Assembly: GCF_003711265.1 (NCBI RefSeq)
Contig: NZ_CP024634.1
Span: 2,666,001 to 2,730,000 of the forward strand
Source of the DNA: Bathymodiolus thermophilus thioautotrophic gill symbiont
GTDB taxonomy: Bacteria; Pseudomonadota; Gammaproteobacteria; PS1; Pseudothioglobaceae
Length of the DNA: 64,000 bases
Direction: 5' to 3'
Shown here: positions 53,530 through 63,659 of the stretch, piece by piece
How positions within the stretch are numbered: position 1 is the stretch's first letter
Layout of the letters: each line of letters begins with the position of its first letter
Translations under genes and position numbers: made by a program
The notes under the pieces: generated by a model
What the model was told of the DNA's origin: nothing
Database searches by the model: none
What the model saw: only the letters and a program-made list of their open reading frames with translations

Positions 53530-56500
53530 TTAAAACACTGTTAAGTCTTGTGCTATCCATAATTCTGCAGTGGGGGCGTTGATGTTGCTATAAATATCAT
53601 AAGTGATATTACCCTCTGTTTGCATAGAATCCTTGACAAAGGCATAGACCATAACTTCTATATCGACTTTATCACCTGAATTGCCAACAACTTTGAGAGT
53701 GTTGGTTTCACTGGAAATATCCAGTAAGTCATTGAGATTAAGTTTCAAGATATTATCACCTGAGCCTGTCAAATCAATGATTTCAATGTCTTGAATGCGA
53801 CCATTGTCTATTTGACTCAGGTCTAGGTTAAGGTTGCTGCCTGCTAATTTTAGTGTATCACTACCGCCACCGCCATCAACACGAGCGAGTAAATGACTAC
53901 CAAGTATACTGCTGTAGAGTTTATCAAGGTTGTTACTATTAATAATAATGGTGTCATCACCTGCGCCTGCATTAAAGACATCGGTGCCACCGCCACCTAT
54001 TAAGATGTTGTCGCCTAAGCCAGCAACAAACAACTCATCAGTAAAAGTGCCTATATATTCGCGCTTGTCTCCTTGGAAATCAATTGCATGGGCAACGGCA
54101 CCTTCGTCCTTACTAATATCTGCTAAATTAACAGCCTTTGTATCGGTTTTTCCAAATACCACATAAGATTTACCTGCGTCGATTCCAGAAGTAACGCCTT
54201 CAATTACAGTGCCAACAATCAAATCATCCAAGCCGTCACCATTGACATCGCCTGCTGAGGAGACTGAGAAGCCACTTTTATTATTAGTACTCTCACTATT
54301 AATAACAAAGCCACCTGTACCGAAGTCTGAGGCTATAGCTGATAAATTAACGGCAGCTCCGTTGGTCTTGCCAAATACCACATAAGATTTACCCGTACCA
54401 GAGCCACCATCAGGATTATAGGCACCAACAATCAAATCATCCAAGCCGTCGCCATTGACATCGCCTGCTGAGGAGACTGAGAAGCCACTTTTATCATTAG
54501 CATTCTCACCATTGATAACAAAGCCACCCACGCCAGAGGCTATGGTAGATAAATTAACAGCAGCTGTGTTATCCTTCTTGCCAAATACCACATAAGATTT
54601 ACCTGCGTTGGAGCCAGAAGCGGAATCTGCCTTATGAGCACCAACAATCAAATCATCCAAGCCGTCGCCATTGACATCGCCTGCTGAGGAGACTGAGTTA
54701 CCGCTATAATCTTGAGCATTCTCGCCATTGATAACAAAGCCACCCATGCCAGAGACTATGGCAGATAAATTAACAGCAGTTGTGTTATCCATCTTGCCAA
54801 ACACCACATAAGATTTACCTGTTAAGAGGGGACCAGCAGTAAGCCTTGCACCTTTAGCACCAATAATCAAATCATCCAAGCCGTCGCCATTGACATCGCC
54901 TGCTGAGGAGACTGAGGAGCCACTTAGATCAAAAGTATTCTCGCCATTGATAACAAAACCGCCCGTGCCAGAGGCTATGGCAGATAAATTAACAGCAGTT
55001 GTGCTACCCTTCTTGCCAAATACCACATAAGACTTACCTGCGTAGGCGGAAGTAACAGTAGATGCATTATCAGCACCAACAATCAAATCATCCAAGCCGT
55101 CGCCATTGACATCGCCTGCTGAGGAGACTGAGGAGCCACTTAGATCAAAAGTATTCTCGCCATTGATAACAAAGCCGCCCATACCAGAGGCTATAACTGA
55201 TAAATTAACGACCGCTCCGTTGGCCTTGCCAAATACCACATAAGATTTACCTGCATTGGAGGCAATAGCACCTGCACTTGGAGAGCCAACAATCAAATCA
55301 TCCAAGCCGTCGCCATTGACATCGCCTGCTGAGGAGACTGAGAAGCCATCTTTATCCACAGCAGCCTCACCATTCATAACAAAGCCACCCGCACTCGTAC
55401 CTAAAGCTATAGCCAATAAACTAACAGTGGTTTTGTCAGTTCTTCCGAATACGACATAAGATTTACCTGCTGCGCCTTCAACCTCATCAACAACAATCAA
55501 ATCATCCAAGCCGTCACCATTGACATCGCCTGCTGAGGAGACTGACCAACCATTCCAAGTGCCAACACTCTGACCAATACTCTGGCCATCAATAACAAAG
55601 CCTTGTGTAGCAGGAGGTCTCACCGATACAGTAACGGCTTGCTCTGTTGCGTTGCCTGCAATATCAGTGGCAATAATGGTAAATGTGTCATCATTATGCA
55701 CTGTCGTTTGTATTGTTTTGTAAGTGACTATTCCAGTATCATCAGTAATTGAAAATTTACTGGTGTTTGCATTTTTTATACTATAAGTGATACGATCTGC
55801 ATCGCCAACGCTTGCTTGGGCGTTATAAACAGTGGTCGTAATAGGGGCGTTAACAAAGATATCGACTGTAGTAGATTGTTGGGCAAATATTGGACTTGTA
55901 GTGTCCACAACAATAGGCGAAATAATTTTAACGATGTCTGAAGCATTACCAGCTATATCAGTTTGTTTAATCTGAATGGCATTAGCACCATAAGTGCCTT
56001 CAACCAGCGTAAAACTACTGCCTTCGCCATTGGTAAAGTTTGTGCCACCATCAACAGAATACTGCCAAGTTATACCTGACTCTAAATCACCAACAGTAAT
56101 CACGCCATCTTTGGTAATATCATCATCCAATGAACCGGTATTTACAAAGGTAAGCTTTGGTGTTACTGGAGAGGTAGCATCCACAACAATAGGCGCAATA
56201 TTAGAGGCGATTGAGACATTGCCAACTACATCAGTTTGCCTAACCTGAATGTCCTTCCTGACATAAGTGCCTTCAGCCAGAGTAAAACTACTGCCTTCGC
56301 CATTAGTAAAGCTAGTACCATGATTAATAGAATACTGCCAAGTTATACCTGACTGTAAATTACCAACAGTAATCACGCCATTTTTGGTAATACCATCACC
56401 CAATAAACCAGTATCTGTAAAGTCAAATGTTGGCATTGTTGGCGCAATTTTGTCAATCGTTACCGCCCTTACTATTTCTTGACCTGTAACATTGCCATCA

Positions 56501-57892
56501 TTGCCAGATAATTTAACAGTAACAATGTAATTACCGTTTTCAAGTTGCGAAGTCCAAGTGTCGTTATTGACTAAAGTCCAAGTGTTGTCGTCATTAATAC
56601 TCGGAAGAAGATTGGCGTCAAGCGTATAAGTAGTATCAGTACCCTCTCGTTTAAAGGTAATACTGGTAATAACAATACTGTTAATATTTATGCCAGTAAC
56701 TGTACCACCCAAAGTAGCCATTGCCAATTCTTCAATATTGATACTATCATTACCACCAATATTATCCCAAGCAACTGTGGTGGATAAAACAAAATCTTTC
56801 ACCGATATAGTAACGAGTTGCTTTGTTTCATTACCTGCAGTATCAGTAGCAATAATGGTAACTTTGTCGTCATCATGTATTGTTGTTTGTTTTTGCTTAT
56901 ATTTTAGTTCACCCCTCTCGCTAATCGTAAATTTGTCTTTTTGATTTCCATCTTCTAAAGCGTAAGTAACTATATTATTGTCTGTTGCTACTGCCTTATA
57001 TATTACTTCTGATGCATCGGTGTTTGTTCTAACACCAACAGTAGTTGAACTGATAAATGAAGGGGCTGTGGTGTCCACAACAATAGGAGAAGTGTTTGTA
57101 ATTTCTGAGACTTTGCCAGTTGCATCAGTTAGTTTAATCTTAATAGCATTGGCGGCATGAGTGCCTTCAACTAGCGTAAAACTATTACCTATACCATTGG
57201 TATAATAAGCGCCACCATCAATAGAATACTGCCAAGTTTCGCCTTCCTTCACGCCACTAACAGTAATCACAACACTGCTGGTAAAGCCACCTGTATCTGC
57301 AAAGGTAAATGTTAGCGGTGTATCATCGTCATTATTATCACTACCACTACTACTAACAACAGCCACAATGGCTGCAACCACAACCGCCGATACAATTCCT
57401 ATATTCGAAGTAACGACATTAAAAAAACTTTGATTGCCACTTGTACGGACTGCACCAGATTCTGTAGAAACAATAGATTGTTCGCCATAAAAATACACCA
57501 CTTGGGTGCCGTCTTCTAAAGTAAAGAAGGCATCAGCAACAATGTGATAAAGCCCACCGTCTTCGGTGGGCAGAGAAACCAAGCAAGACAAATCAGTCTT
57601 GCAAATAGTAAAATAGTTATCAAAGACAATAACGCCTTCTTTTAATGCTACTTCTAAATCATCATCAACCCTTTTGGCAATTAGGCTTGTCTTTTTAGGG
57701 TTGAAATCTTTGGGGTTTAATTGATAAGCGATACCGACTTGAGTCTGAATGTGTTGAATGTCTTTGGTAATAACAATGACTTCTTCATTAAGTTTATTGG
57801 AGGCTTTTTGTGCTTTATTTTGTAGCGTTACAACTTGTTTCTGTGTTAATGTTTGGATATTTTTCTCCCTGTTCCATTTCTTGCAACTCCAT
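53530..57892 (-). CDS. Giant FG-GAP/Ig-like/RTX surface protein with 5' frameshift
   Basis: Large exported protein, about 1450 aa. In order: N-terminal domain (VVTLQNKAQKASNKLNEEV, later DLEVALKEGVIVFDNYF and LEDGTQVVYFYG) like the prefix of type I-secreted adhesins; a hydrophobic stretch (IVSAVVVAAIVAVVSS); several Ig-like repeats (TWQYSVDGGTNFTNGEGSSF, IVVDTTSPI); seven FG-GAP repeats with the calcium loop AGDVNGDGLDDLIV, probably a seven-bladed propeller; one RTX-type GGGGTDVFNAGAGDDTI and a C-terminal domain. The main frame has no usual start codon; ATG 57892 (with AAGG upstream) is off by one base from the main frame, see findings. Likely adhesin or host-interaction factor secreted by a type I system. 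Confidence 0.8.
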
Positions 57893-58253
57893 TATACCTT
57901 GATATAAGCGAGATGCTTATCCTTATTAACGCCTCACCTCTAGTAGCAAAAACCAGCCTTTGGCAAGAACGAGGCAAAGCTATTGCCCAAAAATTAGAAA
58001 AACTTAATAACACAACTCTGTCAAAGGTCTCATATTGTGCCAAGTGCGAATGAATAATATAGGGCTTATAATCGCCTCGGTATTAGCAGTAAAAATACCT
58101 GTGCTACTTATTGATAACATGGGTATTAAGGTGGTGTCAATTAACACGATTAACTTTTGTGCTTTCTTGTCGTATAAATCAACACTCATTTTGTGGTTTT
58201 TAAAGGTTGGCCATTTAAATCAATAAGCAGGCTGATGGTGGGAGGGTTGGTGT
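57893..58253. pseudogene. Decayed DNA between adhesin and polA
   Basis: Protein-like relics on the plus strand (LINASPLVAKTSLWQERGKA, then KLNNTTLSKVSYCAKC) and a repeat end CAAAGGTCTC at 58022-58031. The 58088-58130 segment aligns well with the loop and inner arms of the hairpin at 28210-28273. No intact gene is supported. Confidence 0.4.
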
Positions 58254-60995
58254 TTAGTGGGCTTCTTGCCAAGAGTTGCCGATGCCGATATCAACTTTAA
58301 GGGGGATGGTGAGGGGGTGGGTGACTTCCATTAGGTTTTGGATTTTGTGGGAAAATTCGGTGGCTTTGTTGGCGTTGACTTCGAATACCAGTTCGTCGTG
58401 GACTTGCATAATCATTTTGATATCAGGGTTGTTGGTGCCGATCCAGATGTGGATATCAAGCATAGCTTTTTTAATAATATCGGCTGAGGATCCTTGCATT
58501 GGGGCGTTGATGGCGGTACGGAGGGCGTGCTGTTGGAGCATTTTATTTTTGGCGTTGATTTGGGGGAGGTATAGGCGTCTGCCGAGGATTGTTTCGACAT
58601 AGCCTTGGGTTTTGGCGATTTCTTTGGTGGTTTCCATGTATTTTGCGACGGCGGGGTAGTTGGCAAAATAGGCGTCAATATATTGTTTGGCTTCGGTGCG
58701 GGAGACTTCGATTTGCTTGGCAAGACCGAAGGCACTCATACCGTAGATTAGGCCGAAATTAATGGCTTTGGCTTTGCGGCGATGGTCGCTGGTAACTTGT
58801 TCGATGGGGATATTGAACATCATTGATGCGGTGGTGCGGTGGACATCCATATCGTTGTTAAATGCATCTAGGAGGTGTGCATCTTGGGAAATATGCGCCA
58901 TAATGCGTAACTCAATTTGTGAGTAATCAGCGGCGATAATCACATTGCCTGTTTGGGCAATAAAGGCACCACGGATGCGGGCGCCTTGTTCGGTGCGGAT
59001 GGGGATGTTTTGCAAATTTGGATTGGCGGAGGACAATCGACCTGTGGCGGTAACGGCTTGATGGTAGGAGGTGTGTAGGCGTTTGGTGGTTAAATCTAGT
59101 TGTTTGGGCAATGCTTCAAGGTAGGTGGAATTAAGTTTTGCCAGTGTGCGGTAGCTTAGAATCAAATCTACCAAGGGGTGATCTAAGAGTTTGAGGGCTT
59201 CTTCGTTGGTTGAGGGGGCGCCTTTAGGGGTTTTTTTCTTGGGTTCTAGCCCAAGACCTTCTGCGCTGAATAAAATTTGCTGAATTTGCTTGGGTGATTC
59301 TAGGTTAAAAGCATCGCCTGCGAGTTCAAATGCTTGGGTTTGAATGGCTGTCATTTGCTTGGCAACATCAATTTGCTGGGTGTTAAGTGCTTGGGAATCT
59401 AGGGCGACGCCGTTGCGCTCCATTGTTACCAGAACGGGGATGAGGGGCAATTCTACTTGTAGATAAAGTTTGTATAAATCTGGGTATTTCACCAATTCGT
59501 GTGCCAATGTTTCGTTAAGTTTGTGCGTTACAATCACATCTTCACAGGCGTAAGGGGCGGCAATGTCAATGTTTACTTGATTAAATGGGAGTTGTTTTTT
59601 GCCTTTGCCAGCCACATCGGCAAAATGGATGGTTTCGTGTTGTAGATAAAACACGCTCAAATCATCCATATTGTGCCGAGTGGCAACTGAGTTTAGGCAA
59701 TAAGATTTCAGCATGGTGTCATCGATAATGCCATTTAACTCAAGGTGATAATTCGCCAAAACATGGGCATCGTATTTTAGATTCTGTCCGACTTTGCCGA
59801 TGGCAGCGTTTTCCAAAATTGGTTTTAATTGATTAAGCACTGTGTGGCTATCTAATTGCTGTGGCGCATCTAAATAATCGTGTCCAACGGGAATGTAAAA
59901 ACTGTCCTTGTCCACCAAAAATACCCAGCCAACAATGTGTGCATTCATATAATCAAGTGAGGTGGTTTCTAGGTCAAATACAAAACTTTTACACTGCTCT
60001 AACCGTGCTACTAAATGCTCAAAATCTCCTTGATTAAAGACAACTGTTTGCGTGTATTGATCCAGCCAATCGGCTTTAGGTTGGGCGACTTGGGGCGTTT
60101 CTGCTAATGGGGTTGTTGGGGCAAGTGTTTCAGGGGGGGCGCTGTGTCCCAATTGTTGAAACCAGACTTTAAATCCGTATTGTTGGTAAAGACTGGACAA
60201 TTTTGCGTTATCAGCATCTGGCTCATCGTCCAAAATATCGCATGGCAAAGGCACATCAAATTTGAGTTGAACCAAGCGATAGGACAACGCCAATAAATCA
60301 AAATTCTCACGCAATTTTTCGCCCACTTTGCCCTTAATTTGCTCGGCATTGGCTTTAACGCCTTCAATTGAACCAAATTGTTCTAGCCATTTAACCGCCG
60401 TTTTTGGGCCAACGCTTGGCACGCCGGGGATATTGTCTGCACTATCGCCAGTAAGTGCCAACAAATCTAAGATTTGCTCAGGGAGAACGCCCATTTTTTC
60501 AACCACACCTTGGCGGTCGTACAAAGTGCCTTTCATGTCTAATTGAAAAACATTAGCACTCACCAACTGCATTAAATCCTTATCACTACTGGCAATCAAT
60601 GTTTTGATATTTTGCTTATCTGCATAAGTTGCTAATGTTGCAATGACATCATCCGCTTCAACTTTGTCAACACAAATAAAATGCAGTCCCATGGCACGCA
60701 CAATCTCATACAATGGCTCAGTTTGCATGATAAGTTCTTCATCAGCTGGTTTTCTGTGTGCTTTGTATTCTGGGTAAATATCATGGCGAAAATTCTTTCC
60801 CTTGGCATCAAAAATTGCAATTATCTTTGCTGCTGGGTGCTGATGTTGTAAGCGCTTAATGGCGTTTATCACACCAAACATAGCACCGGTTGGAAAGCCC
60901 TCGTCATTGCTTAAATTTTGTGCAAGGGTGGAGAAATACGCTCGGAATAAAAAGGCAGTTCCGTCTAATAAGATAAATTGATAAGGTTGTTGCAT
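58254..60995 (-). CDS. polA: DNA polymerase I
   Basis: Repair and Okazaki-fragment polymerase. Domains: 5' nuclease (ILLDGTAFLFRAYFS, later SSDKDLMQLV, LTGDSADNIPGVP) at residues 1-290; 3'-5' exonuclease (FVFDLETTSLDYMNAHIVG, NLKYDAHVLANY, AYACEDVIVTHKL) with acidic residues present, so proofreading is likely intact; polymerase (SSANPNLQNIPIRTEQGARI, VIAADYSQIELRIMAHIS, RRKAKAINFGLIYGMSAFGL, MIMQVHDELVFEV). 913 aa from ATG 60995, chosen since upstream codons lie in the repeat and have no family match. Divergent from znuC. Confidence 0.96.
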   Translation of the reverse strand: MQQPYQFILLDGTAFLFRAYFSTLAQNLSNDEGFPTGAMFGVINAIKRLQHQHPAAKIIAIFDAKGKNFRHDIYPEYKAHRKPADEELIMQTEPLYEIVRAMGLHFICVDKVEADDVIATLATYADKQNIKTLIASSDKDLMQLVSANVFQLDMKGTLYDRQGVVEKMGVLPEQILDLLALTGDSADNIPGVPSVGPKTAVKWLEQFGSIEGVKANAEQIKGKVGEKLRENFDLLALSYRLVQLKFDVPLPCDILDDEPDADNAKLSSLYQQYGFKVWFQQLGHSAPPETLAPTTPLAETPQVAQPKADWLDQYTQTVVFNQGDFEHLVARLEQCKSFVFDLETTSLDYMNAHIVGWVFLVDKDSFYIPVGHDYLDAPQQLDSHTVLNQLKPILENAAIGKVGQNLKYDAHVLANYHLELNGIIDDTMLKSYCLNSVATRHNMDDLSVFYLQHETIHFADVAGKGKKQLPFNQVNIDIAAPYACEDVIVTHKLNETLAHELVKYPDLYKLYLQVELPLIPVLVTMERNGVALDSQALNTQQIDVAKQMTAIQTQAFELAGDAFNLESPKQIQQILFSAEGLGLEPKKKTPKGAPSTNEEALKLLDHPLVDLILSYRTLAKLNSTYLEALPKQLDLTTKRLHTSYHQAVTATGRLSSANPNLQNIPIRTEQGARIRGAFIAQTGNVIIAADYSQIELRIMAHISQDAHLLDAFNNDMDVHRTTASMMFNIPIEQVTSDHRRKAKAINFGLIYGMSAFGLAKQIEVSRTEAKQYIDAYFANYPAVAKYMETTKEIAKTQGYVETILGRRLYLPQINAKNKMLQQHALRTAINAPMQGSSADIIKKAMLDIHIWIGTNNPDIKMIMQVHDELVFEVNANKATEFSHKIQNLMEVTHPLTIPLKVDIGIGNSWQEAH

Positions 60996-61001
60996 AATGG
61001 T

Positions 61002-61020
61002 TAAAGACCTTTGCAGTGCA
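61002..61020. repeat. Single family A repeat end upstream of polA
   Basis: TAAAGACCTTTGCAGTGCAT, the GACCTTTGCA end seen in other copies, lies 7 bases upstream of the polA ATG. The other end is not found within 200 bases. Confidence 0.5.
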
Positions 61021-61145
61021 TAGGCTTTTTTTAAGGGTTGGAAAAATATAATAGATTTTATCCTTCTACGAGGGTTGTTAAAGATATTTTTAAAAAGTTT
61101 TTGGTATAAAATGCAGATTTTAACACCCAATTTTTCCAAAAAATC

Positions 61146-61865
61146 ATGTCAAAAACGCTCATCAGTGCCAATCACATTAGCCTCAGTCACCACGGCAAAA
61201 AGGTACTAGATGATGTGAGTTTTGAGCTAAAAGCAGGTGAATTTATCACCTTAATTGGGCCCAATGGCGCTGGCAAGAGTTCGTTGATTAAAATCTTGCT
61301 TGGGCTGATTGCCTCTGACCATGGAAAGATTAAAAAATCTAAAGACATAAGATTGGGCTACACGCCACAAAAATTCATTGCCAATGAATTTATTCCAATT
61401 ATAGTGGCTGATTTTCTCAAACTCAATCAAAAGATTGACACCCAGTTTTTAACCGATATCGCCACACTCACTGGCATTGAAACACGACTAAACTTACCCC
61501 TAAGCAGTTTATCTGGTGGCGAAATGCAACGCGTATTGCTCGCCCGTGCATTACTAGCAAAGCCCAATGTCCTTATCCTTGACGAGCCTGCACAAAACCT
61601 TGATATTGATGGACAAATGCAACTCTACAAACTCATTCAAGACATTCATCAACAACAAGATTGCGCCGTCTTAATGGTCTCTCACGACCTGCATCGAGTC
61701 ATGAAAGAATCAACCCAAGTGCTGTGCCTATATCGCCATATTTGTTGTATGGGTCAACCTGAAACCCTTATTAAAAACCGTCAATTTAACGATTTATTTG
61801 CCGACCAAATGGATGAATTGATGGCAACTTACGAACATCATCACAATCATTGTCATAAAGATTAG
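61146..61865 (+). CDS. znuC: Zinc ABC transporter ATPase ZnuC
   Basis: ATP-binding subunit of a zinc importer. Seen: Walker A LIGPNGAGKSSLIKIL, signature LSSLSGGEMQRVLLARALL, Walker B VLILDEPAQNLDI and H-loop VSHDLHRV. The tail LMATYEHHHNHCHKD is His-rich, typical of ZnuC and absent from most other ABC ATPases. 239 aa. znuA and znuB are not adjacent. Followed 46 bases later by dapD. Confidence 0.88.
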   Translation: MSKTLISANHISLSHHGKKVLDDVSFELKAGEFITLIGPNGAGKSSLIKILLGLIASDHGKIKKSKDIRLGYTPQKFIANEFIPIIVADFLKLNQKIDTQFLTDIATLTGIETRLNLPLSSLSGGEMQRVLLARALLAKPNVLILDEPAQNLDIDGQMQLYKLIQDIHQQQDCAVLMVSHDLHRVMKESTQVLCLYRHICCMGQPETLIKNRQFNDLFADQMDELMATYEHHHNHCHKD

Positions 61866-61911
61866 TGGCTTGCCCTGATATAATGTTTATTTTTTGAACG
61901 ATGGATAAATT

Positions 61912-62727
61912 ATGAAGGATATTATTGAAGCAGCTTTTGAAAACAGAGCCAACCTTAACCCACAATCAGCCAGCACGGAAATCAAACAAGCCGTTGCCGA
62001 AGCCATTCACCTACTTGACTCAGGACAAGCACGCGTCGCCGAGCAAAAAGGGGTGGGTGATTGGGTGGTCAACGAATGGCTAAAAAAAGCGGTGTTATTG
62101 TCTTTTAGACTAGAGGACAATGTGCCTATGCAAGGCGGTTTTACCCAATATTATGACAAAGTTCCTTCAAAATTTGCCACTATGTCCGCAGACGAATTTG
62201 CAGCAGCAGGCGTTCGTGTCGTTCCCCCGGCAAGCGCACGCCGAGGTTCTTTTATCGCCAAAGACACCGTGCTAATGCCCAGTTATGTCAATATTGGCGC
62301 TTATGTGGATTCAGGCACTATGGTAGATACTTGGGCAACTGTTGGCTCATGCGCACAAATTGGTAAAAATGTTCACTTGTCTGGTGGCGTTGGTATTGGT
62401 GGCGTATTAGAGCCATTGCAGGCTAGCCCAACGATTATTGAAGACAACTGCTTTATCGGCGCTCGTTCAGAGGTTGTGGAAGGGGTGATTGTGGAAGAGG
62501 GTGCGGTGATTTCAATGGGTGTTTATATTGGACAATCTACCAAAATTTTCAATCGTGAAACAGGGGAAATTACTTATGGTCGTGTGCCAGCAGGATCGGT
62601 TGTTGTTTCGGGTAATTTGCCTTCAAAAGACGGCAGTTATTCACTTTACTGTGCAGTAATTGTTAAACAAGTTGATGCCAAAACTCGCTCTAAAGTAGGC
62701 ATTAATGAGTTGTTAAGAGGTATTTAA
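61912..62727 (+). CDS. dapD: Tetrahydrodipicolinate N-succinyltransferase
   Basis: Lysine/diaminopimelate biosynthesis enzyme. Seen: [17 protein letters not shown] and LSFRLEDN, then a left-handed beta-helix with [40 protein letters not shown] and [18 protein letters not shown] hexapeptide repeats. 271 aa, normal. The succinyl-CoA pathway is the usual gammaproteobacterial route. Confidence 0.97.
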   Translation: MKDIIEAAFENRANLNPQSASTEIKQAVAEAIHLLDSGQARVAEQKGVGDWVVNEWLKKAVLLSFRLEDNVPMQGGFTQYYDKVPSKFATMSADEFAAAGVRVVPPASARRGSFIAKDTVLMPSYVNIGAYVDSGTMVDTWATVGSCAQIGKNVHLSGGVGIGGVLEPLQASPTIIEDNCFIGARSEVVEGVIVEEGAVISMGVYIGQSTKIFNRETGEITYGRVPAGSVVVSGNLPSKDGSYSLYCAVIVKQVDAKTRSKVGINELLRGI

Positions 62728-62738
62728 CTGCTGGACTG

Positions 62739-62876
62739 AGAGGTTTTTGTGTAAATATGAATATGCATCAATAATCCACTTTTTCGCCCACTGGGTCATT
62801 TGTTTAAACCGTAAAATCCACCAAGTTGGCAAAAAAAATTAAATATTATTCTTCATTCGTATTTGCACAAAGACCT
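62739..62876. repeat. Degenerate family A repeat overlapping lipase 3' end
   Basis: Left GAGAGGTTTTTGTGTAAATA, interior TTTTTCGCCCACTGGGTCAT and CCACCAAGTTGGC, right TATTTGCACAAAGACCTT. The right end lies inside the lipase gene, giving its last residues (GLCANTNEE). Confidence 0.7.
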
Positions 62877-63622
62877 TCTTTCATTTTTTCCAGCTGACTG
62901 ATGTAGTTAGGTAATAAATGGTCCTCCGCCCAGTCTTCAATGCAGCCACTGCCAAAGGTTATACTAAATTCTTGATTTACATGCTGATAATAACAACCTA
63001 AGGTGTTTTTTAAAGGCAATTTTGGCACTTCGTCGTTTACATTAACCACTCGCCAAGAATTGAGGTTTGCATTGTTGTATATTGCAGCATATTCAGGAGA
63101 GCCTGTGCGAGGCGCTGCAAATGAGTAGAGAATAAGGTCTTGATATTCTGTATGCTTGACAATATCAAGTGCATTCAACACAGCAAGAGCGCCACCCAAA
63201 CTGTGGCCAGTCAAATATATATTGCCTTTTATTTGCCTCTCTTTAAGAAAGTTCAAAACCTTGACCTGAGGGGAGAAAATTTTTTCTGCCAATGTATATA
63301 CTTGATAAAACCCAGATTCAACTTTGCTGCCTTCTGTAAGGTAAGCACAATCTTCTTGCTCAAAGTCAATCGCTTCAAACCACTCTTCAATGGTAAGAAC
63401 ACCACGCCAACTAATATAAATATCCCCTCCTTTAGAGGCGATAAAGCCCAATGGATAAGGGTCACCTTCATGCGTTGTTTGGAATGTGATTTCTAATTTA
63501 TAGCCCTCAGGTACTGTCCATTTTTTGCCTTTTATATAATCAACATATTGAGCATATGTCGCAGCGCTCAAATGAGCCAATTCTAAGGCTAGGTTTATAT
63601 CAAATTTTTTTGATGAAGTCAT
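62846..63622 (-). CDS. Class 3 lipase (alpha/beta hydrolase)
   Basis: 258 aa without signal peptide. Seen: nucleophile elbow IYLTGHSLGGALAVL (Ser at about 147), SFAAPRTGSPEYAAIY with the Asp and the DEVPKLPL loop, and FGSGCIEDWAEDHLLPNY with the catalytic His. The N-terminal AHLSAATYAQYVDYIKG and ISWRGVLTIEEWFEA (oxyanion region) fit Lipase_3. The last codons derive from a repeat end. Substrate unknown; could be phospholipid or intracellular triacylglycerol. Confidence 0.9.
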   Translation of the reverse strand: MTSSKKFDINLALELAHLSAATYAQYVDYIKGKKWTVPEGYKLEITFQTTHEGDPYPLGFIASKGGDIYISWRGVLTIEEWFEAIDFEQEDCAYLTEGSKVESGFYQVYTLAEKIFSPQVKVLNFLKERQIKGNIYLTGHSLGGALAVLNALDIVKHTEYQDLILYSFAAPRTGSPEYAAIYNNANLNSWRVVNVNDEVPKLPLKNTLGCYYQHVNQEFSITFGSGCIEDWAEDHLLPNYISQLEKMKEGLCANTNEE

Positions 63623-63659
63623 TTTAATTGAATTGAGTGTTAATATCAGTCAAGCAAAA

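Noticed and set aside
53930-57160. Several plus-strand open frames across the surface-protein gene
   Set aside because: They are antisense shadows of the repeated minus-strand gene, with composition set by the FG-GAP and Ig-like codons.
58004-58226. 61-63 aa ORFs on both strands between the adhesin and polA
   Set aside because: Neither has a ribosome site or family match, and the region contains repeat ends and aligns to the hairpin at 28210-28273, so decayed DNA is more likely.
61021-61145. Zur box in the polA-znuC intergenic region
   Set aside because: AT-rich with a TATAAA at 61105, but no inverted repeat of the Zur type seen.
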